DNA from: Candidatus Pelagibacter sp.
Lineage (GTDB): Bacteria > Pseudomonadota > Alphaproteobacteria > Pelagibacterales > Pelagibacteraceae
DNA: 20,674 nt
Direction of reading: 5' to 3'
Assembly: GCA_028408025.1 (NCBI GenBank)
Contig: JAOOKL010000006.1
Span: 1-20,674 of the forward strand
Shown here in pieces: positions 15,243-20,674 of the stretch. Position numbers and translations under genes: made by a program. Position 1 is the first letter of the stretch; each line of letters opens with the position of its first letter. Under the pieces are notes generated by a model. It saw only the letters and a program-made list of their open reading frames with translations, did no database searches and was not told the origin of the DNA.

Positions 15243-16433
15243 TTATTTTATATGGCGTAATGAACTTTTTAAATCATAAATTAAATCTTTTGGATCTTCG
15301 AGTCCAATATGAAGTCTTACAATATGTTCGTCTTTCTTAAATCTAAAAAATTTTCTCGTTTTAGTATATTTTGTGTTACCTCTAAGATCTTGTAATAAAA
15401 CTAAACTTTCAAAACCTCCCCAACTATATCCGATTCCAAATAGTTTTAAGGAATTAACAAATTTAATTACTGAAGATTTTTTGCTACTCTTAACAACAAT
15501 AGAAAATAACCCATTAGCACCACTATAATATTTCTTCCATAATTTATAATTTTTTGACGATGGTTTGTGTGGGTATAGAATTTCTTTAATTTTTTTTTGT
15601 TTTTTTAGAAAATTAATAATGACTTTTGTATTTTCGTAGTGTTGTTTTAATCGAACGTCTAAAGTTCTGAGTCCCCTAATGATAAGATAAGCTTCATCTG
15701 CTGACATTCTATATCCAGATAATTTATAAAAAAACATTACTTTTTTAAAAACTTTTCTATTAACTGCTAATGAACCTCCCATAGCATCTGAGTGACCAGA
15801 AAAATATTTTGTCGCCGAAGTAAATGACATGTCAAAGCCAATTTTCAATGGCTTTAGGTATAATGGAGTTCCCCAAGTGTTATCAAGAAAAGTTATTATT
15901 TTTTTTCTCTTTGCAAGTTTTACAATTTTTGACAAATCTTGAAATTCAAAGGTATTACTGCCTGGATTTTCAACCAATATCATTTTTGTTTTATTTGAAA
16001 TCTTATTTTTTAAATCGTTAAAATTATCTGGATCATAAAACCTCGCTTTTATATTAAATTCACAAACAAGCTCCTCAGAAATTTCTTTGGTAGGGCCATA
16101 CACATTGTCAGAAACTAAAATTTCGTCTCCTGGGCGACAAATGCTCATTATTGCCAAAGCTACTCCGCCAAAACCGGTTCCTGTAAGGAAAATATGGTAA
16201 GCTTGTTCGAGCCCTTTAAGTATATTTTCTAATTCTATTGTTGTTGAACTTCCATATCTTCCATAACTATAGTAGCTAATTTTTTTGTTAGCTTTAATCT
16301 TTTTCTCATGCTGATGTAACTCTTGCATAGAATTAAATAATATAGTGGAAGCTCTAGTAACTGAGGGATTAGCTGACCTATTGGCGTTATCCTTAGTAGG
16401 ATGTTTTAAAAATGTGCTTATAGACTTTTTCAT
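15243..16433 (-). CDS. metC: Cystathionine beta-lyase-type PLP enzyme (Cys/Met metabolism family)
   Basis: I take the start at 16433 (MKKSISTFLKHPTK), giving 396 residues. An upstream in-frame ATG at 16484 would add 17 poorly conserved hydrophobic residues and run into the region before the divergent small gene. Family features: YGRYGSSTT near the N-terminus, DNVYGPTKE with the PLP-contacting Tyr, FLDNTWGTP with the pyridine-nitrogen Asp, and the SATKYFSGHSDAMGG lysine that forms the internal aldimine. The C-terminus has SWGGFESL and IVRLHIGLEDP, as in MetC. It would split cystathionine to homocysteine, pyruvate and ammonia, or act more broadly as a C-S lyase. It is followed 2 nt later by the MFS gene. 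Cystathionine gamma-synthase is possible but less likely given the overall MetC-like motifs. Confidence 0.85.
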   Translation of the reverse strand: MKKSISTFLKHPTKDNANRSANPSVTRASTILFNSMQELHQHEKKIKANKKISYYSYGRYGSSTTIELENILKGLEQAYHIFLTGTGFGGVALAIMSICRPGDEILVSDNVYGPTKEISEELVCEFNIKARFYDPDNFNDLKNKISNKTKMILVENPGSNTFEFQDLSKIVKLAKRKKIITFLDNTWGTPLYLKPLKIGFDMSFTSATKYFSGHSDAMGGSLAVNRKVFKKVMFFYKLSGYRMSADEAYLIIRGLRTLDVRLKQHYENTKVIINFLKKQKKIKEILYPHKPSSKNYKLWKKYYSGANGLFSIVVKSSKKSSVIKFVNSLKLFGIGYSWGGFESLVLLQDLRGNTKYTKTRKFFRFKKDEHIVRLHIGLEDPKDLIYDLKSSLRHIK

Positions 16434-16498
16434 AAAATAAGTATATCTGAAGCTTACATAACTTTTATACAAGAAAACATACAAAAGGAGAAAAAAAT

Positions 16499-16582
16499 AT
16501 GGGTTATCCGAAAAAACACAGAGGACGAAGAAAAATTGGCTCTAAAAAAAGAAGAGCAAGAAAAAGAAATAAAAGAAAATAA
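16499..16582 (+). CDS. 27-residue extremely basic peptide
   Basis: A very short ORF with an excellent AAAAGGAG ribosome binding site eight bases before its ATG, better than most genes here. The product starts MGYPKKHRGRRKIG and then runs into Lys/Arg-rich repeats ending NKRK. Sixteen of 27 residues are Lys or Arg, with no acidic residue and no Cys. Such composition recalls minimal ribosomal proteins such as bTHX or eL41, but I do not recognise a specific family. It diverges from metC (65 bp between starts) and ends 15 nt before the next plus-strand gene. A nucleic-acid- or ribosome-binding role is inferred only from charge. Confidence 0.65.
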   Translation: MGYPKKHRGRRKIGSKKRRARKRNKRK

Positions 16583-16597
16583 TTAATACCATTTTTC

Positions 16598-17299
16598 ATG
16601 AAAGAAATAACTCAAATTAGAAAGTTGAGTTTGTGGATTTTCCTAGTTCCACTACTAGCAATTAATTTATGTTTAATTATCTCACAGAATCATCAATTAC
16701 TGGAGAACACGATTTTTGCAGTTGCTGAAGTTGGTAAATCAAATTTTACCATTCCTTACTTAGATGGAAGTTTATCGATAAGTAGAGCATCGAGAGGTTT
16801 TCCTCAATTTTTAATTTTTAAACCTTCAATGTTTTTGACAGCAGTTTTTTTATTTTATTATTGGAGAAATAATAATAATTTAGTTAATAATTTAAACTCT
16901 ACAAATATTAATTATAGATTTAAAACATTTGGAATACTCTCTGCATTTTTCTTAATAATTCATTCAATTTTATTAGGAGTTAAATTTGATATTCAAATAT
17001 ATAAATTGTTTAGACGTGTTGTTCTTCTTGCATTTATAATTTTTGAAATTATTGCACAAGGTATTTTGGTATATCATTTATTTAAGTTGAAAAGAAAGTT
17101 AGAAAATTTTGTAAATAAGAATATCTTAATTTTAAAATTTATTTTAGTACTTGTATTAATAATAGTAGCTATCTTAAGTCTTCCACTTTTGGTAACTAAA
17201 GGTAACACGCATTTTAAACATGCATTAGAGTGGAATTATTTTGTAGGAGTAATTGTTTTCTATTTGCTGTCTAGGTTTTTTTGGAGAAGAACCACATAA
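16598..17299 (+). CDS. Uncharacterised multi-spanning membrane protein
   Basis: 233 residues, not recognised with confidence. Six hydrophobic spans can be seen (about 9-28, 72-86, 108-127, 139-163, 179-200 and 213-228) with a 40-residue extracytoplasmic loop after the first that contains IPYLDGSLSISRASRGFPQF. Short basic loops (RRVV, KLKRKLENF) lie between spans. The overall plan of a leading span, a PY-x-D loop and a final HALEWNYFVGVI span loosely resembles FRAG1/DRAM/Sfk1-type proteins, but the similarity is weak. It starts 15 nt after the basic peptide gene, so they may be co-transcribed. Its stop codon lies at the edge of a hairpin belonging to the RNA candidate on the opposite strand. 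Confidence 0.75.
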   Translation: MKEITQIRKLSLWIFLVPLLAINLCLIISQNHQLLENTIFAVAEVGKSNFTIPYLDGSLSISRASRGFPQFLIFKPSMFLTAVFLFYYWRNNNNLVNNLNSTNINYRFKTFGILSAFFLIIHSILLGVKFDIQIYKLFRRVVLLAFIIFEIIAQGILVYHLFKLKRKLENFVNKNILILKFILVLVLIIVAILSLPLLVTKGNTHFKHALEWNYFVGVIVFYLLSRFFWRRTT

Positions 17300-17470
17300 A
17301 TTTCCAGGCTTTCGCCCAGAAATTTAGTAGTTTTGGCTCGTCGTTTTAGGCGCTACCGCCAAGCCTTCCCGATGGACTATTCTAGCGCTACTAGGTCCAC
17401 CTTTCTGCCCTTTAAGCTTGAACCTCTCGGTTTTTCCCTAAATGGCCAGTTAAGAGTTGCCTCTTAATTA
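17297..17470 (-). ncRNA. Candidate structured non-coding RNA, family not assigned
   Basis: About 49 percent G+C over 160 bp, against roughly 25-30 percent around it, with no ORF. On the minus strand it forms many helices: UUAAGAG/CUCUUAA with a GCAA loop (17450-17467); AACC/GGUU with a GAGA loop (17421-17432); UGGAC/GUCCA (17373-17399); GGCUUG/CGAGCC enclosing a GGCG/CGCC hairpin (17335-17365); and a 13-pair stem with a GAAA loop at the 3' end (17297-17326). AUUUAG (17438-17443) can pair with CUAAAU (17322-17327), though this competes with the last stem. GNRA loops and G-U pairs make sense only on the minus strand. A perfect TATAAT lies at 17476-17471. I could not match it to SRP, RNase P, tmRNA or a riboswitch; 6S-type RNA remains possible. 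Ends are approximate. Confidence 0.7.
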
Positions 17471-17537
17471 ATTATATTAAATCACAAATCTCAAAGTATA
17501 TGTATCACTTAGTGCGTGTTGTATAAACTGCTGTTAA

Positions 17538-18665
17538 CTAAGTGGATAAGTTTTTGTTAAAAGTCTTATCAATCCAACCGCCACCAAGAACTTTATCCCC
17601 AAAATTATCTTTTGAATAAAAAACACATGCTTGCCCTGGTGAAATGCCTGTTTCCTTGTCTAAAATCTCCACTTCTGCAATTTTATCAATAATTTTAACA
17701 TTTGCTTTTATAAGTTTACCAGTGGATCTTACTTTGATAAAAATCGAATTTTTAAAATCTTTTTTCTGCCCTAATACATTTAGTTCTCTAAGTTTAATTT
17801 TTTGAATAATTAAAGCTTTTTTCTCTCCTACAATAATAGAGTTATCTTTCGAGTTAATCTTAATAACATAAAGTGGTTTATTATTTGAAATTTTAATTCC
17901 TTTACGTTGACCAATTGTATAATTAATTATTCCTTCATGATTACCTAGTTGATTTCCTGATACATCATATATTTTACCTGGTTTAAAAGACTCTGGTCTA
18001 AACTTCTGAATGACAGAGCTGTAATCTCCATTCGGAACGAAACAGATATCTTGGCTATCTGGTTTATCTGCCACGTTTAGTTTTAGTTTAACAGCTATGG
18101 ATCTTGTCTCAGATTTATTGATTTCCCCCAATGGAAATCTTAAGTAATCAAGTTGCTCTTGAGTTGTGTTAAATAAGAAATAACTTTGGTCTCGATTTTG
18201 GTCTTTAGCTCTATACATACTTGCATGCCCATTATGCTGTAATCTAGATACATAATGTCCCGTAACTAATGCATCAGCTTTTAAATCTTTTGCGTACTTA
18301 AATAAGTCTCTAAATTTAACTGTTTGATTGCATTGAACGCATGGAATTGGGGTTTCACCGGCAGTATAACTATCTATGAAGGTGTCAATTACCTCTTTTT
18401 TAAATTTTTTTTGATAGAAAAGTATTTGATGATTAATATTTAATTTTTCGGATACTCTTTTGGCGTCTAATATATCTTGGCCGGCACAACATTGTCTTCC
18501 TTCTTTAGATGTTTTTGCATCGTCATATAGTTTTAATGTTATACCCGTTACATCGTAACCATTTTCTTTCATTAATGCAGCTACAACAGAAGAATCGACA
18601 CCTCCAGACATTGCTACTACAACTTTTGTATCTTTTTTAGATTTATTTATTCCTAGAGAATTCAT
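17538..18665 (-). CDS. mnmA: tRNA-specific 2-thiouridylase MnmA
   Basis: I choose the ATG at 18665 ([11 protein letters not shown]), giving 375 residues. A farther in-frame ATG at 18704 would leave only 1 nt to the divergent DUF3553 start and add a hydrophobic stretch absent from the family. The PP-loop is SGGVDSS (about 20-26). The catalytic cysteine pair is CVQC (in [16 protein letters not shown]) and ICFV (in [14 protein letters not shown]). The C-terminal half has [13 protein letters not shown] and [11 protein letters not shown], both typical. MnmA puts sulfur on U34 of Lys, Glu and Gln tRNAs using ATP and a persulfide relay. It diverges from the DUF3553-cysQ operon and ends 68 nt upstream of the RNA candidate on the same strand. 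Confidence 0.96.
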   Translation of the reverse strand: MNSLGINKSKKDTKVVVAMSGGVDSSVVAALMKENGYDVTGITLKLYDDAKTSKEGRQCCAGQDILDAKRVSEKLNINHQILFYQKKFKKEVIDTFIDSYTAGETPIPCVQCNQTVKFRDLFKYAKDLKADALVTGHYVSRLQHNGHASMYRAKDQNRDQSYFLFNTTQEQLDYLRFPLGEINKSETRSIAVKLKLNVADKPDSQDICFVPNGDYSSVIQKFRPESFKPGKIYDVSGNQLGNHEGIINYTIGQRKGIKISNNKPLYVIKINSKDNSIIVGEKKALIIQKIKLRELNVLGQKKDFKNSIFIKVRSTGKLIKANVKIIDKIAEVEILDKETGISPGQACVFYSKDNFGDKVLGGGWIDKTFNKNLST

Positions 18666-18705
18666 AATTAAAAGTATATAATACAAATATAAGTTTTTTT
18701 CCATA

Positions 18706-18876
18706 ATGCATATTGATTTTGAACCAGGCGATTATGTTATTAATCCAGCCAAAAATGATTGGGGGATAGGACAAATACAATCTATTATAGGCAATAAAGT
18801 AACTGTTAACTTTGAAAATATTGGCAAACAAGTAATTAACATTGAAGTTATCACGTTAGAAAAAGTAAAAAGATGA
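18706..18876 (+). CDS. DUF3553 small protein
   Basis: 56 residues. The sequence [20 protein letters not shown], then [20 protein letters not shown], fits the DUF3553 pattern of a short beta-barrel-like domain (F-x-PGD-x-V-x-x-P, W-G-x-G-x-V/I-Q-S, V-N-F-E-x-x-G-K), also seen as a module attached to UvrD-type helicases and CarD-like domains. As a stand-alone protein it has no assigned function. Its stop codon overlaps the cysQ start (ATGA), so the two are translationally coupled. The start lies 40 bp from the chosen start of the divergent mnmA gene. Confidence 0.85.
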   Translation: MHIDFEPGDYVINPAKNDWGIGQIQSIIGNKVTVNFENIGKQVINIEVITLEKVKR

Positions 18877-19652
18877 ATAAACAAGAATTAAAAAAATTAG
18901 CTAAAAGTTTAATTGATACATTTAATAGGGCTGGGGATACAAGTATTCAATTGTTTAATGAAGGTCTTAAAGTTGAGATCAAAGAAGATGGTTCCCCTGT
19001 TAGCAATGGAGATTTAAAAATAAATGATATGATTACTAAGAAAATTTTAGAAATAACTCCAAATATTCCAATAATTTCAGAAGAAACAGTTGACTTAAAT
19101 GTAAAAAATAAAGCCAAAATATTTTGGCTTATTGATCCAATTGATGGAACAAAAGAATATATAGCAGGAAAAGACGAATTTACTTTAAATGCAGCTTTAG
19201 TTATTAATAAAGTTCCTACTGTAGGTTTAGTGGGAGTCCCAAAGAAAAAACAACTTTTTTATTCATTTGGTCCAAATGAAAGTTACTTAATAGAAAATGG
19301 TAAAACTGAAAAAATAAATTGTTCAAAAAAAACGCCAAGGGACAAAATAGTTGCATTATCTAGCTCTATAAAACCCTCTGATGTAATTCTAAATAAATTA
19401 AAAGAATACAAAGTAAATTCTATGGTAAAAATGGCAAGTTCATATAAATTTTGTGTAATTGCAAAAGGAGATTTTGATATTTACGCGGCCAAAGAGAGAG
19501 CTTGTGAATGGGATTACGCTGCCGGTCATGCTGTTGCAGAAAATGCGGGAGCAATAATTAGTACTCTTGACGGGAAATCTTTTTTATATGGTAAAGAGGA
19601 CTATAAAAACCAAAGTTTATTGATTAGAAGATCAAAAAATTTATATGTTTAA
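18873..19652 (+). CDS. cysQ: 3'(2'),5'-bisphosphate nucleotidase CysQ
   Basis: 259 residues, standard for the family. The inositol-monophosphatase-like metal site is complete: SEET (Glu70-Glu71), DPIDGT (Asp88, Asp91) and EWDYAAG (Asp214). The enzyme removes the 3' phosphate from PAP or PAPS; PAP arises from PAPS-dependent sulfotransfer. It starts inside the DUF3553 stop (ATGA) and overlaps the next small gene by 8 nt. Its presence in a genome with AprBA is noteworthy, because Apr-based chemistry uses APS rather than PAPS, so CysQ must serve another sulfotransfer or salvage step. A related inositol monophosphatase activity cannot be excluded from motifs alone. Confidence 0.9.
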   Translation: MNKQELKKLAKSLIDTFNRAGDTSIQLFNEGLKVEIKEDGSPVSNGDLKINDMITKKILEITPNIPIISEETVDLNVKNKAKIFWLIDPIDGTKEYIAGKDEFTLNAALVINKVPTVGLVGVPKKKQLFYSFGPNESYLIENGKTEKINCSKKTPRDKIVALSSSIKPSDVILNKLKEYKVNSMVKMASSYKFCVIAKGDFDIYAAKERACEWDYAAGHAVAENAGAIISTLDGKSFLYGKEDYKNQSLLIRRSKNLYV

Positions 19653-19788
19653 AACAATCTTAGCAATAATAATCTCGGTAACTTTTTTCGGAATTTTATT
19701 TTTTATTATAGTTCGAAACTTGCTAAAAAGAAAATTAGATGAATTAGTTGAAGATGAAAAGAAAAAAAAATCAAACGATTTTAAGTAA
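19645..19788 (+). CDS. 47-residue single-span membrane protein
   Basis: The ORF opens with MFKTILAIIISVTFFGILF, a hydrophobic span covering residues about 3-23, followed by a basic and acidic coiled tail (RNLLKRKLDELVEDEKKKK) ending NDFK. The topology is probably N-out, C-in by the positive-inside rule. It starts within the last codons of cysQ (8-nt overlap) and its final 18 nt overlap the 3' end of recX on the other strand. The family is not recognised; the layout is superficially like CcmD or YajC-type small anchors, without their specific motifs. Confidence 0.6.
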   Translation: MFKTILAIIISVTFFGILFFIIVRNLLKRKLDELVEDEKKKKSNDFK

Positions 19789-20331
19789 TTTGTTAAATTC
19801 TGTAGTTTCTAAATCAAGAACTCTTTTAGATAAATCAAAACTAAATCCGCCTCTAGCCAAAATCCCCATATCTTTTTTGTAATATAACTCTCTATTAGCT
19901 TCAGGTCGTAATGGACCTATTCTTCTTCTTTTGCACAATCTTAAGGCTGATACAAAATCAGGTTCAATTTTATCCTCTTTAATTTTATCGATACTTTGTT
20001 TTATATATTTACTATCAATTCCCTTATTTATTAAAGATTGATGAATTTTATTTAAAGAATAACCTCTACGTAAAAACATTCTTGCTTTAGAGTCTGAGTA
20101 TAATTCATCATTTACAATTTTATTTTGTTCAAGGTTTTTTATGATCTCGTCAATTATTGAAGACACTTCTTTTTTTGACTTTGTGCCTTTAATTTTTGTT
20201 AAGTATTTTTTCAATAAATAAATTTTTAATTGTTGTTTGGAAGGACTATATTTTTCCAAATAAGAATAAGCCAAATCTTTTAAATTTGTAGTCAGATCAT
20301 CAAAATCTCTTTTATTTGATGTGGGATTCAT
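19771..20331 (-). CDS. recX: Regulatory protein RecX
   Basis: 186 residues, usual RecX size, composed of tandem three-helix repeats. Typical blocks are YSYLEKYSPSKQQLKIYLLKKY, DDELYSDSKARMFLRRGYSLNKIHQSLINKGI in the centre, and RRRIGPLRPEANRELYYKKDMGILARGGFSFDLSKRVL near the end. The last block is characteristic of alphaproteobacterial RecX. It restrains RecA filament growth during recombination and repair. Here recA is not adjacent. The 3' end overlaps the 47-residue gene and the start lies 26 bp from the divergent ABA4-like gene. Confidence 0.88.
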   Translation of the reverse strand: MNPTSNKRDFDDLTTNLKDLAYSYLEKYSPSKQQLKIYLLKKYLTKIKGTKSKKEVSSIIDEIIKNLEQNKIVNDELYSDSKARMFLRRGYSLNKIHQSLINKGIDSKYIKQSIDKIKEDKIEPDFVSALRLCKRRRIGPLRPEANRELYYKKDMGILARGGFSFDLSKRVLDLETTEFNKLLKIV

Positions 20332-20357
20332 TTCGTTAATATACTATATTATTTTTC

Positions 20358-20674
20358 ATGATAAATAATCTATTAGAGTTTTTGACATATGAAAATATTT
20401 ACCTTTTAGCTAATTGGGGCGTCTTGCCTTTTTGGTTATTGTTGATAATTTTTCCTAACCAATTTGCAACGAGATTTTTAGTTCAATCTATAATTGCTCC
20501 TTTGATATTAGCAAGTGCTTACGGACTTGTTGCGTATAATATTTTTTTAGATGGAGATATTCTTGGTGGTTTTGAACTTTATTATGGATTAGACGAATTG
20601 TACTCTATGTTTTCTAATGAGGCCTTTTTACTAATATTTTGGCTTCACTTTTTAGCTATAAGTTTGTTTGTTGG
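20358..20674 (+). CDS. ABA4-like (DUF4281) membrane protein, truncated by window end
   Basis: About 105 codons are visible. Spans lie near residues 14-32 (LANWGVLPFWLLLIIFPNQ), 40-57 (IIAPLILASAYGLVAYN) and 88 onward (FLLIFWLHFLAISLFVG). The pattern of an early N-W, a P-N at the end of the first span, a central F-x-L-x-x-G-L block with LYSMFSNEAFLL, and W-x-H-x-L-A-x-x-L-F-V-G matches ABA4-like proteins, related to the plant neoxanthin-synthesis factor. In bacteria their role is unclear; some occur near carotenoid genes. The C-terminus lies outside the window. Confidence 0.7.
   Translation, partial: MINNLLEFLTYENIYLLANWGVLPFWLLLIIFPNQFATRFLVQSIIAPLILASAYGLVAYNIFLDGDILGGFELYYGLDELYSMFSNEAFLLIFWLHFLAISLFV

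Noticed and set aside
16434..16484. Longer metC start at 16484
   Set aside because: The 17 extra residues are aromatic and unlike the family, and they use up most of the divergent promoter region; the ATG at 16433 gives the expected N-terminus.
17450..17467. TTAAGAG/CTCTTAA hairpin as an intrinsic terminator of the plus-strand membrane gene
   Set aside because: It is 150 bp past the stop codon and the tail is TTAATT rather than a T run; the GCAA loop on the minus strand and adjoining helices fit the RNA candidate better.
17297..17470. RNA candidate as tmRNA, SRP RNA or RNase P RNA
   Set aside because: No tag reading frame ending in AA or T-arm with CCA, no GGAAGG-AGCAGCC SRP core, and no P4 GAGGAAAGUCC element. 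6S could not be excluded, so no family was named.
17541..17549. DnaA-box-like AGTGGATAA
   Set aside because: One mismatch to the consensus (reverse complement TTATCCACT) and it lies in the last codons of mnmA; unlike the two perfect copies near 14 kb it is easily explained by coding sequence.
18666..18704. Longer mnmA start at 18704
   Set aside because: It would add a 13-residue hydrophobic leader not expected for a cytosolic enzyme and leave 1 nt to the divergent start; the ATG at 18665 fits the family.
18643..18831. Minus-strand 62-codon ORF opposite DUF3553
   Set aside because: It overlaps a recognisable DUF3553 gene and the mnmA start, and lacks a ribosome binding site or family features.

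Overview
The window looks like a piece of a streamlined, very AT-rich marine alphaproteobacterial genome. SAR11 (Pelagibacterales, 'Candidatus Pelagibacter'-like) is the best fit. I base this on the strong A/T codon preference, the tiny or negative intergenic distances (several 4-nt ATGA overlaps and convergent genes that overlap or nearly touch), and an organosulfonate/sulfite gene set (xsc, suyAB, aprMBA) familiar from that group. The assignment is an inference from content; there is no rRNA or other marker in the window. No stretch longer than 300 bases lacks a gene or RNA candidate.

Left part (1-4693): a TRAP transporter solute-binding protein cut by the left edge (minus strand) diverges from a plus-strand run of four tightly packed genes: a GMC-family flavin alcohol dehydrogenase, a TerC-family membrane protein, a short-chain dehydrogenase and an M23 peptidase-like secreted protein. 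Given what follows, the GMC enzyme plus the TRAP protein could form an isethionate-type uptake and oxidation pair, but this is inference.

Central sulfur block (4685-13836): xsc (sulfoacetaldehyde acetyltransferase) diverges from suyAB (sulfolactate sulfo-lyase). Both enzymes release sulfite. Immediately beyond, seven minus-strand genes run from about 13.8 kb down to 8.0 kb: a CADD/PqqC-like diiron protein, a 126-residue HxGH nucleotidyltransferase, aprM, aprB, aprA, a small protein of unknown function, and a TauE/SafE-type exporter. Together these suggest C2 and C3 sulfonates being desulfonated, with the sulfite either exported or oxidised to APS by AprBA at the membrane. No classical ATP sulfurylase is present; the small nucleotidyltransferase in the same gene run is a plausible partner for APS turnover. 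The CADD-like protein keeps every residue known to matter for the oxygen-dependent, self-sacrificing p-aminobenzoate route of Chlamydia. Its 5' region carries two perfect DnaA boxes and a 22-bp perfect palindrome.

Right part (14020-20674): an MFS transporter and a cystathionine beta-lyase-like PLP enzyme (minus strand) diverge from a 27-codon gene for an extremely basic peptide followed by an unidentified multi-spanning membrane protein. A strikingly GC-rich, multi-hairpin stretch (about 17.30-17.47 kb) is best read as a minus-strand structured RNA. Then come mnmA (minus), a 56-codon DUF3553 gene overlapping cysQ (plus), a 47-codon single-span membrane protein, recX (minus) and the start of an ABA4-like (DUF4281) membrane protein cut by the right edge.
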